From positions 2,574,147-2,638,146 of the forward strand of contig NC_054389.1 of the NCBI RefSeq assembly GCF_001625195.1: a DNA stretch of 64,000 nt, given 5' to 3'. This document shows positions 47,586 through 59,235 of the stretch, piece after piece. Every line of letters begins with the position of its first letter. The stretch's first letter is position 1. Made by a program: the position numbers and the translations under genes. Below the pieces are notes generated by a model. The model ran no database searches. It worked only from the letters and a program-made list of their open reading frames with translations, and was not told the origin of the DNA. Origin of the DNA: Drechmeria coniospora. Its lineage: Eukaryota > Ascomycota > Sordariomycetes > Hypocreales > Ophiocordycipitaceae.

Positions 47586-49703
47586 TCACAGCATGTACCT
47601 GAATGAGTCTGCCAACGGAGAGGGTTTCTGATTTCCAGGCGCAACTAAACCCTCCTCCTCGCCCGCCACGCCGGCGGCGGCTCGCTCGGCCGCAGCGCTG
47701 TCCATGCGCCTGTTCCGAAACTGAAGGTAATATCGCATGGCGACGGCCAGGATGGCAACCGAAAGCATGGCGCACGAGCACGCTCGCATGCCCCGAGAGT
47801 AGTAAGGGGCATCCTGGTCGGGGTAGAGTCGCGTCCCGATCAGGGGGCCACACTGACCGACGAGCTGCAAGAGGGCGAATCCGCCGCTCCGGCGGGTCTG
47901 GTTTGCCTGGTTGTTGATGCTCCAGGCCACAATGAGGGTTACGACGTTGAAGAAGCCGACGGCGGCAGGATATATGGCGACGTATCGCAGAGACGGAGGC
48001 AGGTTGAGTGTCGAGGCGAGCGCCAGGGCGGCGTAACCGAGAGCCGAGCTGAGCGCATGGAAGACGATGAATACCGACCTCGCTCGGTACCGATCCGACA
48101 CATGAGCGGTGATGAGGACGACGACGAAGGCGACAAGATAGGGCGGTGCGCTGAGTGCCTGCGAGGCGAGCGCGCTGTGACCCATCTCGGAGATGACCTT
48201 GGGCAAAAAGACGGGCAGAGAGGAGTACGCCATGTTGGAGAGGAAGAACATGGCAGAGGTGATCCAGGCGATGGGGTCCACGACAACGGCGAGGAGTTGG
48301 CGCGCGCGGAGTCCAGAAGCCGGGCGCATGTTTTCCGACGACGACGACGTCTCGTTGCGGAGACGCAGGCATGCCACCTTCTTCTCTCTCCTGCTGAGGT
48401 AGGACGCCACCTGAGGGGAGTCCGGGATGACGTTCCAAGCAATGACGGAGGCGATTATGGAGGGGAAGCCCTCGACGAGGAAGAGGAGGCGCCAGGGGGC
48501 TATGGGGCTGCGCTGCGCAAACTTGACGATGAGCCATGCGAGGGCCGATGCGAAACTCGTCGCGAGAGGTGCCGCTGTTGATGGTCAGTCCCACGCAACA
48601 CGAGCAGAAGCTGTTCATCGTCAACCAGAGAGGGCAGAAGAAAGGCAAATCCAAGGCGTGGGGTGAGAGGGACGGAGAGGGAAACGCACCGGATATGAAG
48701 ATGGCGGTACGAAAAGCCAGCTCCTCCCGCTTGAAGAAGAAGCTCAGGTAGACGGGAATACCGGCGAAGCCGGCCTCGCCGATGCCTAGCAGGACGCGCA
48801 GGGCGATGAGGACGGGGTACGACGGCGCTATGGACTGAAGCGAGGCGGCAAGGCCCCAGGTGAAGACGATGGCGGAGACGAGGATGTGGGCGGGGACGAG
48901 CTTCCACAGAAGTGACATCCATTCAAAGGCAATATAGGCGAGATAGAAGGCCGTGAGCACCCACTCGTACCAGTCACGCGGAGGATCAGTTTGCAGGTCG
49001 TCATCCATGCCAGCGACGCGGGCGTTGCCGATATCTGGGCGGATGCACGTCAGCGACGGTTCGTCTCCGACACAGACGCGTCCAAGCATGAGCACATGTA
49101 CAGATGAAACATTCAGCACAGATGACAGTAAAGATGACGGTATAGATGACGGTACAGATGACGGTATAGATGACCGGTATAGATGACGGTATTGATGACG
49201 GTATAGATGACGGTATAGATGACAGTACAGATGACAGTGTAGATGACAGTACAGATGACAGTATAGATGACAGTATAGATGACAGTGTAGATGACAGTAC
49301 AGATGACAGTACAGATGACAGTGTGGGTGTTTCTGTCTGCAACGCGACGTGTGCATCATGGACAGATGCAGTTTCAGGTATGCACATGTTTATTGTTGGC
49401 GGATGGAGGGAACATACTGGATCGATCGAGGAAGCTGAGCATGTAGAGCAGCGCGACAAAGAGCACCAGCCTAACGTCAAACTTCCTTCGTATGGCACGC
49501 TCCTCGGCCAATGTGTAGAGCTCTTTGTCAGGCGTGTGGCGCTCCCGTCGTTTGCCGGCGGTCGAGTCGCGGCGGGAAGGGAATCCCAAGAGCTCGTGGG
49601 ATTCCGCACCCCCTCCATCATCACTAGGCGCTTCGTCATGGTGAGGGAGCTCTTCCAACGATGGCCGGCGAAAGGGGCGAAAAGAGCGAGGAGAGGAGGG
49701 CAT
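47586..49703 (-). CDS. MFS transporter, anion:cation symporter (Dal5/allantoate permease-like) family
   Basis: Exons are 49418-49703, 48690-49034 and 47586-48574, giving 539 residues. The first splice joins SFLDRS to NIGNARVAGM, the hallmark after TM1 in fungal ACS-family permeases, which confirms intron 1 (383 bp, 49035-49417). Intron 2 is 115 bp. The cytosolic N-terminus is about 80 residues, and the rest has about 12 hydrophobic segments with loop residues such as LLFLVEGFPS. Relatives take up nicotinate, allantoate, pantothenate or other organic anions, and substrate cannot be read from sequence. Intron 1 is unusual: it holds 17 copies of a 12-bp repeat. Retention would stop translation soon after TM1. 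The start is the first ATG in frame. It converges with the UAG-interrupted gene. Confidence 0.9.
49119..49325. repeat. 12-bp minisatellite inside MFS intron 1, 17 copies
   Basis: The core GATGAC recurs at 49121, 49133, 49145, 49157, 49169, 49182 and then every 12 bp to 49314. The unit is roughly AGATGACRGTAY, and one unit is 13 bp long. It lies entirely within the 383-bp first intron of the transporter gene. Both strands read open through it, giving false Asp-rich and His/Leu/Tyr-rich frames. Confidence 0.95.
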
Positions 49704-50931
49704 GGCTTCGGCGGTGGGCCAGCAGGGTAGGACCGGGGGCCATTTGCGCGGCCCAGGAGCAGGACGCGACGAGGGTTCGTTGCACGGCCGTCGAGGGTTC
49801 TCTGGACAATGTGTTGTAAAAAGTCTGGTCGGTTGAGGGCTCGCCGTCACACGTCATTGACGCGGCAAGGCGGAAGCGTGGTGCGTGTACGGAGTATGTC
49901 GTGCTAATAGGAGTCAACGCCAATACTTGCAAGTACAAGAATTATAACCATAGTGGGGAGCTACCCCAGATAGGTTAGTACCCGACGATGAATGATCCTA
50001 TCGCCAGCCGCCTCCCAGCTATTAGTTACAGTGCACCAAGTGCTGTATCTACAACATGTGGACTCTAAACTCGGTACTGAACATGAAAGTAACCGTGAAT
50101 GTACATGCAATAAAGCAAAGTACTAGTATGTGTGCACACTTACGGTGTGCATTTACACCGATTATGTACTTGCCGCATGTATGAACCATTACGCTGACTT
50201 GTCCAGGATCGCACGTGACGTGAAAGCTACAGGTGTACACATTATTGCACAGACCCAGTATTACAGTGACAGCTTCACACGCTTCACGGGACCGATCATC
50301 ATCCTCCACGAGTGCCAAGAGATCTATCCTATCTGGCGGGATCCGTTCCTGCGAAAGTCTCCACATGCAGCACGGGCAAAGTGGAGAGAACATCCCGCAA
50401 GCACGCACAAGTACGAACTAATAGTTGTAGTTGTAGGTACTTAAAAGTGTACGGTACGGAGTGGACAGTACATAGGTGTTGGTGACAATCACCTGGTGCT
50501 CCATACTGCCGCTCCAATTGTACACCTACTTATTTACTTGCGGCGTATGGGAGTGATGGCGTAACTCTATCAACGCCATTATGTATGCACACTTACATTT
50601 CCAGTTTCCCTTCGTATTTGTAAAGAATGATTTGGTGTAAATCCAGAACGCGTACATTCATGTGTAAATGTACGGTTTATAGCTATGCAATACGTCAAAG
50701 GTTGTGTTCAAGAAAATTGCGACTCCATGTAACGAATAGCCAGTCGTCATCACCCATCAATCATCACGGCAGCCGGCATGGCAAATCGACTCGTTCCCCT
50801 CGCTCTCAATATTTCCACGCTGCATTGCTGTATTCCTCGCCGCCTGTCGTTCAGCATTGTTGAACCCCATCCTCCTCCTCGTCGTTGGCATCATCACCGT
50901 CAACATGCCACCCCAGCATGGCAACTGTGCC
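49704..50931. other. Intergenic region upstream of the MFS gene
   Basis: This holds the MFS promoter and the 3' flank of the FlbE-like gene. Scattered GTACGGAGTA motifs occur near 49885 and 50445-50530. There is no supportable gene; the small frames at 50049-50444 are unrecognised. Confidence 0.5.
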
Positions 50932-52275
50932 TCACTGGTTGTTTTCCATCGTCTTTGGAAGCAAGCGCCGCAATCCTTTTCTTGGCAGCGGGTGCCGTTG
51001 TCCCTGCTGGGCGTGAATATCGGGGAGCGACGGGCTGGGATGGAACGACGTGCCCTGGTGGAACGGCGGACCCTGGTGGAACGGCGGGCTCGGTAGAAAC
51101 GGCGGATGACCGACGAGATACCTGGCTGGAGGTTGCGGGTTCGTATGGATAGGTGAATGGACTGGCGTATAAACCGGCGTGCGGACCGATGGATGGACCG
51201 GTGTATGAAGCGGCGAATGGACTGACGTATGGACGGGTGCATGGGACACTGAGTGGCCTGCAACGAGCCCTGGCGGCGGCCCGCTAACATTTGTCGTTGT
51301 CGTTCTGGCGTAGGGACCCCTTCCGATGCCCAACTCCGGATGCACAGCATGCATCTGCCCGCCAACCGTCGATGTTCCATGAGGGTGTTGGCTTCGCTGC
51401 ACGGCTAACTCGGTTGCGCAGAAGGCCGACGGTCGATGTTGGTGGTGGCTCCGCTGCGACGACACATTTCGCGTGTCTCGGGCCCTTGCACCGACTGTTG
51501 ACGGCTCCAGGTGGTTCCGCTGCTCCGGCAAGTCCAGTGCCCTTGCCGACGGATTCGGGTCCCCATCGTCTGTCGAGGTAGAGTCGTCGCTCGAGTCCTG
51601 CTCTTGTTCTTCCTCGCTCGAGTCTTCTTCCTCCACCTCCTCGCCCTCCTCCTCTCCCTGCTCCTCTGCCTCTTCCTCTTCCTCCTCTTCCTCCTCCTCC
51701 TCCTCGTCAACCACTTCCGCCTCCATCTCCACCTCCGCCGCCGCTCTTGCACGCTCTTTGTCGGCGCAGACGACGACAAACCACCCCACAGTCTCGTCCT
51801 CCTGCAGCTGGTCTCGGAGCTTGGCAAACCAGGTCACGTCACGGTTCCGTGTCATGGCCTCATATTTTACCATCTCGTGCGCGAGCTTGACGCCCATGTC
51901 GACGCGCGTGACATAGTCGGCCACGTACGCGTATGGCCGCGTCACCATCTCCACGTCGTGCTCTTCGAGCAACTTCACTGGCGACCACTCGTGGACCAGG
52001 ACGTCGTCCTCGGACGCGGGAACGCCTGACGACGGTACGCCGTACCCGGGGTTGCCCTGGACCTGCACCCCCATGCTCCGAGGAGGCGGTATGAGCCGCG
52101 GTGGCGGCCGTTTGGGGAAAAAGCCGAAGCATTTGACAAATTGGCCGAGGATCAAGGACGACGTCGCTCGGCCCAGGAGCCAGTCGGGAGCCGCGTCGTC
52201 GAGGTTGTTGGCCATGACGAAGCTGCGGATGTTTCGTCGATGCCATCGGAAGCCGTGACATAGATACGTCGGCAT
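50932..52275 (-). CDS. FlbE-like putative developmental regulator with acidic and His/Pro repeat tail
   Basis: The single open frame from ATG 52275 encodes 447 residues. The N-terminal 50-60 residues (MPTYLCHGFRWHRRNIRSF, then NLDDAAPDWLL) match what I remember of a conserved Pezizomycotina family annotated as developmental regulator. That family includes Aspergillus FlbE, an upstream activator of conidiation; the assignment is from memory. After about residue 130 the protein has a nearly pure Glu tract (about 13 E, then EE-rich), a Ser/Asp block, and a tail with repeated VH-x-P-VH and FHQG motifs. The tail looks rapidly evolving. I started at the ATG matching the family start; the frame upstream lacks another ATG. 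No DNA-binding motif is visible. Confidence 0.65.
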   Translation of the reverse strand: MPTYLCHGFRWHRRNIRSFVMANNLDDAAPDWLLGRATSSLILGQFVKCFGFFPKRPPPRLIPPPRSMGVQVQGNPGYGVPSSGVPASEDDVLVHEWSPVKLLEEHDVEMVTRPYAYVADYVTRVDMGVKLAHEMVKYEAMTRNRDVTWFAKLRDQLQEDETVGWFVVVCADKERARAAAEVEMEAEVVDEEEEEEEEEEEEAEEQGEEEGEEVEEEDSSEEEQEQDSSDDSTSTDDGDPNPSARALDLPEQRNHLEPSTVGARARDTRNVSSQRSHHQHRPSAFCATELAVQRSQHPHGTSTVGGQMHAVHPELGIGRGPYARTTTTNVSGPPPGLVAGHSVSHAPVHTSVHSPLHTPVHPSVRTPVYTPVHSPIHTNPQPPARYLVGHPPFLPSPPFHQGPPFHQGTSFHPSPSLPDIHAQQGQRHPLPRKGLRRLLPKTMENNQ

Positions 52276-53597
52276 CGTGGCGAGTGGCTGCGACCGACCG
52301 ATCTGTCGAGACCTGTTGGGACTACCTTCTTCTTTTCCGTGGGCCCGTTTCAGGATCGAACCCACCTAGTTTCGACAATCGGAATCTGGCTAGAAGCTAC
52401 CCAGTTGTCTGTTTGCTCGTCGACACCATGCGGATCGATGATGGAGGATGTCAAGCAGCATTTAGCGAGTCAACGCTGCCTTTGTAGGACCGCACTCTTT
52501 GCCTTTGGGTTGTACTCGGACGTTCGTTGGGCTTTGGCACGGGGACATGACGATGATGCCAATCAATCTGCTGTGTTGGTGTGTGACAGTCTCGGTCGGG
52601 GGCCTTGCGCTGGCTGCCTGACGGAAGCCTGATTGACCCCCAAATTCGTCCGTCCCTTCCTTTGTATCGCCAACATGTTGAACTGCAAGTACATGCAAGT
52701 GTAGGGAGTGGTCATTCCCCGTTGGTGGAAGTATAGCTACATACCTGTCAACACTGCTGCTTTTGAAAGTGTACAGGGTACGTGGAGCTGTAGGGAAGCT
52801 CTGACGAGCATCACCTCTCTCTTCCCACGGACGAAATGCGCCACGAATCCCTCCCTGGTAGGCCATTGGGGGCTACATGCTTCCTTGCCGATGTTTGAAG
52901 CGTCGAGCAAGCATTCGAGCGAGGACCAGATGCACACCAATGACCTTTTCCAAAGTTTCTGGTGCATAAGACGGGAGCTCCCGTGGCTCTCCTCGGGCGA
53001 CGGCAACTAACTGCTCAGCACTGGCCACACACCCCCTTGTCCTGCACTCATCCTGATGACCAGTTTCACATTCATTACCCGCAAATGGTTACGAATTGTT
53101 GTGCAGTAATTCCTTGCCGGCTCTAGGTGCACTCGTGTCCGCATGCGCAGATGTCTGCTGATATGCCTCGTCCATGAACAAGCTCCAGGAGCACTCCGTA
53201 CTATCCAGTGCGTACTAGTACCTGTGCAGTATTTTTGCAACTACCACGTAGATCGAATATGAGATCCCTTGATGGTTCACAAGCGAATACTTGTCAAGTT
53301 CTTGCAAATATTGATCGTCAAGCTGCTCGGCCATATCCTCACCTGCTCTTTCCATCGGCCCACCAAATCGGCCCACCAATGGCTATACTGTAGATGTGGG
53401 CATTCCGGAGTCAGCCCTCCGCAGGTGTCTCGGTATGTTTGCAGTACATGGTACCTACGAGTACTGTCCTCATCCGTACCCCCGCTGCATCTTGTTCACC
53501 CCACGTTCTCGACGGGATCACCTTTCAGTATGCAGAGGAAACTGATGAAACGACGCCGGCTCGCAAGGTAGAGGCCAACCCTCCATTCACAGCGCCA
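52276..53597. other. Intergenic region
   Basis: This lies between two minus-strand genes and contains the promoter of the FlbE-like gene. Short frames on both strands (for example 52462-52866 minus) lack recognisable features. No RNA gene is identified. Confidence 0.45.
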
Positions 53598-56500
53598 TTA
53601 CGGCGACGGCCATGCTTCAATCTGCCCGCCGTCCAGGCACGAGTCCATTCCCGCCGTCGAGTCAAAAGCCAGGTCTTCAAAATCGAAATGCGTCTCCGAT
53701 ATATCCGTTTCCATCTTGGCCGGCACCGTAGAAACCGCCGCGGCTTCTTCACCATCCGCCGTCAAGGCGTAGGGGAGCCTTTCCCGCATCCACTCTTTGA
53801 ACAGCTTCATAAGCATCGCGTCGTCGGCTGCCGTCTTGGGGGAGTGCGCAATCTGCTTCGCTTTGGCTCGGATCGCCACGTCTGGTGGCATGTATCCCGT
53901 CGCAGCCACCTGCTCCTCCACAAAGGCCACGAGTCCGCGTTCGAGCTCGAGGGAGCAGAAGACGTTTGCACTTCGGTAATTATAATTATGTGACGCGAGT
54001 CGCTGGGGATAACTGTTGGCCGCCGACTGTTTGGCCGTGAACGCCTTCGCTCCCTGTCGCATGCTGACTTGGACGTTGTTGTCGTCGAACTGGCCGACGT
54101 CCCCCTTCGGCAAAGCGTACGGCGGAGCAACCCCTGAACCGCCTTGCTCGAGAGCCCAGGCATAGCCCTTTGGAAGACCAGGACCGGGCTCTTTCAAAAT
54201 GCCGACATCGCGCTTGAAGCGCTGCAGCCACTCTGCATTGTCCGCCGCCGTCTGGTTCCAAGGATCATCGCTGCATGCGCGTCACTTCTTGGCCTCTCCT
54301 CTTTGCGCGTTTTGGTTCAAAATTGTGGCAGGGGTAGACTTACTCGTCGTAGAGGATCCAACGTGCTTGGTATTGTAGCTCCTCGTCTGTCGGAATGTGA
54401 TTGTTGGGGTTGTTTGGCGACATGACCGTCGTCACCCAGCGACGCAGCTCTCTTGCCAGCCTGCGGTAGCAGTTGGCATCGTTGAGGAAGAATGGCTTGG
54501 CGTGATTCAGGCCGGCATATGCCCAAAGGTCATTCCGCTCCATCGGCGTCGTCGTCTGCAAGGGAGATTGGGCGAGCTGCGACACCCCAGTCGTCGACGA
54601 TGAGCATTCCTCCGGGGGGTGGCGCGCCTTGAAAGCCTCGAGCCATGGGATGTTGTCGGCCGCGGTTTGGTTCCAGCCGTCATCAAACTCGAAGACGATG
54701 ATGCGCGCTTGCCGCTGTAGATCATCGTCGGAAGGCTCGATGCCCAGTGTGCGCTGGAGCTTCAAAAAATCGGTCAGCTCGCGCTCGAGTCGCGAGTAGC
54801 TGTGTATGGTGGAGTCGATCGACTTTGGGTCCGTCGACCTCACAGCGTGATGCTGGATGTCTTCTGTCCGCGGCAGCTGTGCACGCCGGCGGAAAGACGC
54901 GAGCCAGCCGGTCGAGGACTTTATGAGCCGCAGCAGCCAATTCGCAACGATGTCGGAGGGGTGTGTGCAGACCTCCTCCACCCGTCCGACAATCTTGCAC
55001 GCCTCCTGCTGAAGCTCGTCATCCATGGGCGTCAAGCCCAGCAGCCTCTTGGCCTTGACAAAGTCCTGCAGCTGAATTTCCATCGGGCACTCCTCGAACG
55101 GGTTATCCTTGCCGTTAATCTTCAGCGTCGCCAACCTGCTCTCCGCGGCGCCACGAAGGGGGCCAAACCTGGCCCGTTGCGCTACTTCCACGGCGCTCAT
55201 GATCAAGTCGCGAAGCCACGAGTGCTGCGTGGCAATCCCTTGCAGAGAGAGCAACTCGGATGCAAAGATGACGCGGCACCCTTCCAGCTGCATCTCCTCG
55301 TCCGTCGGCGCTCGTTCGTGCTGCTCCCAGTGGTTGGCGCCAAAGTAGGCCAATTCCAGCTTGATGAGCTCGTACGCGCTGCGAGGCGACGCAGGCGGCG
55401 ACCGGTTCGCCACGTAGGGGAGGGGAGATATACGTTCGTGATGGATGAGATCTAGGTTCGTGTAAATGTTAGACGCTGGTAGCCGGTGTCCTGGTGTAAA
55501 GGGGGGGGGGGGGGGGGCTGCATACAGGGAGGTATAGAGTTCTCAACCATGTCCAGCACGGCCGCGTCGAAGCCCCAGTCACCCTTCCAATCAGCCATGG
55601 AAAATCCAGACTTGAAATGGTCGGCCAAGTGGTCGACCCGGGTGGTCCAACTATCCATAACGATGCCGCAAAAGCCGCATCGGGATCGGATTTCAGGCAT
55701 GGCCACTTTCCATCCCTTCATGGACCAGTCCATAAACTTGACGTTATGGACGAGGCGTAGGTGCTGGTTCAAGTGATCTTTCCGGTAAAATGTCTTCTCC
55801 ACCAGAGTCCGCTCCTGACATGCAGACCGGTTGTGGGTTTCCAGATGGTCGTCGTACGGGTTGTCCTGCCCACAGAAAACGCAGGACAGGTGGCCGGTCT
55901 TGGGGTTGATGGCCCGGGGGGCCTCGGGGGCACAGACCCATCGCTCGAGAGATAGGTGCAGCGACTTTTCGTGCCGCTGCCAGTCGTGCTTTGTCCTGAA
56001 CGTCTCGGTACAGAAAGTACACTGGAAGGTCTTGAGGGGCACGGCCAGGGAGGTGGTGCCTTCGCTCGCGTGCTTCGGGGTAGCCTTTCTTCTGCGCCGG
56101 CGTCGTCCCGTGGCGGTAAAGGGGGCGGAGCCGAAGGACCCCCAGGAGTTGCGTGACTCGTGAGAATAGGCGGAGCCTTTTGTCCTGCTGCTGGAGTGCG
56201 ATGTGGCCAAGGAGCTGTTGGAGGACTGGTTGCAAATCGACCTACTGGAGCCGTCATCTGTATTGTTCAAGCTGTAAGGGCTGCTCAGCCCGAAAGACCA
56301 GGCCGACGACGAGGACGAAGACGCGGTAACAGCCTGTGCAATGGCCGTCACGGATGCCGGTTCATGCTCCGGAGGGGAATGCTCCCAGCGCTGCAGCGGA
56401 TTCATTGCCTCTAGGGCAGGAGTGGCCCTCCTCTGGGGGATTTCCTTGGAGCTGGAGAAAGTGGCCACCTGGGGTGAGGTAGATCGAGGAGCCTGAACTT

Positions 56501-57164
56501 TGCCGCGACGGCGGGCATTGGCCAGCCAATTTGAAATCTGCGTCTTGTTCAAGCCTGTCTGCCGCTGGAGGGCCTCTTTCTCCTCGTCACTCGGGAAGGG
56601 ATGGCGGCTATGCGAAAGCAGCCAGTTTTTCAACAACCGAACGGATTCCCGAGAGAAGCGGGCGCCTATCTTTGGAGGAGGCGCCAGCCTAGGTGCCAGG
56701 ACGTCACCCTCGTGTGTCGAGTTGGTCGTCAGCAGCTTGAGCAAGTCCAGCGCAGGCGAGTTACTTTCCGTCAGAAGCGGGTCCGTCAACAAGTCCTGAT
56801 TCCCGATGGCGCATGCGTGGCCGTCCATGATGGACCAGGGGTCGTGGGGAAAGGAGGCAGGGTTGAGGAGGAGGCTGTCCTCCAAAGGCATCGTGAGGGG
56901 GTCGGCCGAGTCCGCGGGAACGTGGCCATCCACCTCGGCGAGAAAGGCAGCGTCTTGGGTTGGATATTGGAAGGCTTGAAGGTTGCAGTCATTCCCGTTG
57001 CCAATTCCCATGCAATGATCGTGTGCGCCAGCGGTCATATCTGGCATCGACATCGTCGAACGAGAAAGAGCCATCATGGGGAGGGTGATGCTGGCCTCGA
57101 GGCAGAAATCGGCACAGGCCTTGTCCCAATCGACAAGTTCGTCCGCGTCGTCCATGAAGGCCAT
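53598..57164 (-). CDS. Homeobox (TALE/KN) and C2H2 zinc-finger transcription factor with repeated C-terminal module
   Basis: Exons are 55526-57164, 54344-55451 and 53598-54270, giving 1,139 residues. The introns (74 and 73 bp) keep the frame; the first join reads NSIPP-Y-LIHHERISPLPY. A TALE-type homeodomain lies at about 165-224 (HPFPSDEEKEAL, then QISNWLANARRR). C2H2 or Cys/His units follow at about 381-403, 428-449, 459-473 and 496-516. The second half contains about four repeats of a helical module with DDELQ-x-EA near its start and WNQTAADN-x-x-WL near its end. It is nuclear and DNA-binding by domain content, and the architecture resembles known Pezizomycotina homeobox/C2H2 factors. Intron 1 carries a 17-base homopolymer (55501-55517). 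Calling the exon 1 frame alone would wrongly stop shortly after that tract and lose half the protein. Confidence 0.88.
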
Positions 57165-59235
57165 GGTAGCCGCAGTAGAATATTGGCCGCAACGGTGTGG
57201 GCTGAATCAAGAAACAGGAGACGGGTCGGAGGCCTTGCGTCTTGCGTGCCGTTGTTGGCATTGGCCGCACAGGTACTTGCTGGGGTACAGGAATAAGGTG
57301 GTGCACCCGGAGCTGGCGCAATTCCAAGTTTGACTGATCCCTTGGGGCTATTCATACGAGGACTCGTAGGCGGAAGATGCGAGACTCGGAGAGTGGGCAT
57401 CTAGAAACCCCAGCCGTCATGCGGGAAGAAAGTCGGTCTGTCGAGGATGATGAGGATGTACGGTGAGGAGCGCATAATAGGTCGACAGAAACGTATTGTC
57501 AAACGGGCAGGAGGTGGAAAACATGATACGTACGTGCATGGGCAAGTACGGCACACATATAATTCTCCGTACTAGCGAGTTTTGCCATTGAAATGCCGGG
57601 AATTGGAAGTTTCCAGCAAAACCCATAGAAAGCTGGTACCCAAGTTCGGATCAAAAAAGAGTCATCAACGACCGAAGCGCATGATCTACTGCACCGACGT
57701 CACTTCTGGCAGTTGGCAGTGGAGCGAGCTCAGGGCGGTGGGGATGGCTCAAAGTACCCGCGGAATAAACACCTGTACCCCGTACTTCATTGCTGCATAT
57801 CGAATGGGAGCATCTCCATGTAGGAGTTACCACGTTCGGGACCTCGAGTACATTAGACGCTCAGTGGGACAGTCTTCATGTCAATTTCGCGCCCTTCAGA
57901 GGACCCTCCCTCCACTAGAAAGAAGCATGTACTTACATGTGCATGTACAGTACTTAAGGCACCTCAATGGACTCGTATCGTGCGCAATGCTCCATACTTT
58001 TGCTCACATATTGTAATTACAGTACATGTAAGTACACTTTTAGCACGCCGCACCGCGGAATGGTGCGTGTAATAATTACTCCGATTTCGCAGATGGAGAC
58101 GGCGCCACGATTGTATACTCTACAACAAAAAGTACCACGGCAGCACGGCGTACAATATCATCTCCCCGAAGGAAAGGTCACGTACGAAAAAAACAGGAAC
58201 AATGGAATATCGATACAGCAGTTGCAATCTTTTCTTGATTAAGCATGCTGATCCATTGCCACCACAATGCACAGCTCCATGGCACAGATACCTCAACATG
58301 TACAGTTGGTTGGCACGGGCAGTTGTAGGTGTCCTCGCGCATGTACTACTATTACTACCAATACTTACTGTACATGCATATGTACGGTGTACGAAGTGAG
58401 TATTGATACTAATACACCCAAGCTGCTTCAAGTACACAGCAAGCTAGCGTCGACGTTCACTTGCTTGCTTTGAAATCAACCTCCAGCTCCGTCTCCGTTA
58501 CCGGACACTAGCCAGAACTATTGTAGAGGTGCTCAGATGCATAGCACTCGTTCTCATGACCTTATTACGAACCAACCTAACCGTAATCCGTTTCCTGAGG
58601 CGAGGGAAGATGTACGATGGACGCCGGGCCATTGGCGCTGCTTCCGAGTCTCCGGCGGGGACATTGAAGCCACTCTTCACGGTTCCATCTGATTCTACTG
58701 TTGAAACTGATGGATGCAAGACATGGGTACTTACTACATGCTCAGCTGCCACTATCGATATTTGATGTGATAAATAGCGTTGTAGGAAAGTATGCATGTG
58801 CTTGAGTACTATTGCCCCAGTCGTGCTCCGAGAAGCAGAATACCGCCCATCACCCAACGGCTCGCAGCATTGAAAAGGTCGAATGAGTCATTACGTGTCG
58901 GCGCAAAGCGCACGCAAACGAGACGCCTGCCCATGCTCATGAGATTGAGCACAAGGGAATTGTCCACCCTGTCAAGTCTCAATCTCGCCACTGAGATGGG
59001 ATGCTAACTACCATGGACGACGTAGATGCAAGCAATACACGCTAGCTGTCGTCCGCCGACGACCAACTCCCTGGTTTCCTTCCCGCATCATCATAAAGTG
59101 CGCCGATAGACCAAATACATGTAATACTCCTTCTCCCGTTTTCCCCTCGAGAGCGCGTGCCTGTCGCAGGTCTTATAGGACTCCTTTGGCTCCCTCCATA
59201 CACAGCAGCGGGCCACCATCGGCACCGAGGTTTCG
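57165..59235. other. Intergenic region upstream of the homeobox gene
   Basis: There is no supportable gene in about 2 kb. It includes the homeobox gene promoter and the 3' flank of the GATA gene, with scattered GTACATG / AGTACTT motifs near 57540-58050 and 58360-58440. Minus-strand frames at 57074-57400 probably lie in the 5' leader of the homeobox gene. Confidence 0.5.

Noticed and set aside
47557..49359. A 600-codon minus-strand frame running through the 12-bp repeats
   Set aside because: It joins the minisatellite intron, exon 2 of the MFS gene and an out-of-frame stretch. The spliced MFS model explains the true coding parts.
49170..49730. A plus-strand Asp/Ser-rich repeat protein
   Set aside because: The Asp-Asp-Ser repeats are the translation of the intronic minisatellite, and the rest is antisense to MFS exon 1.
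52340..52380. tRNA-like GGTTCGATCC on the minus strand
   Set aside because: It lacks a matching stem and cloverleaf partners, and it lies in the leader of the FlbE-like gene.
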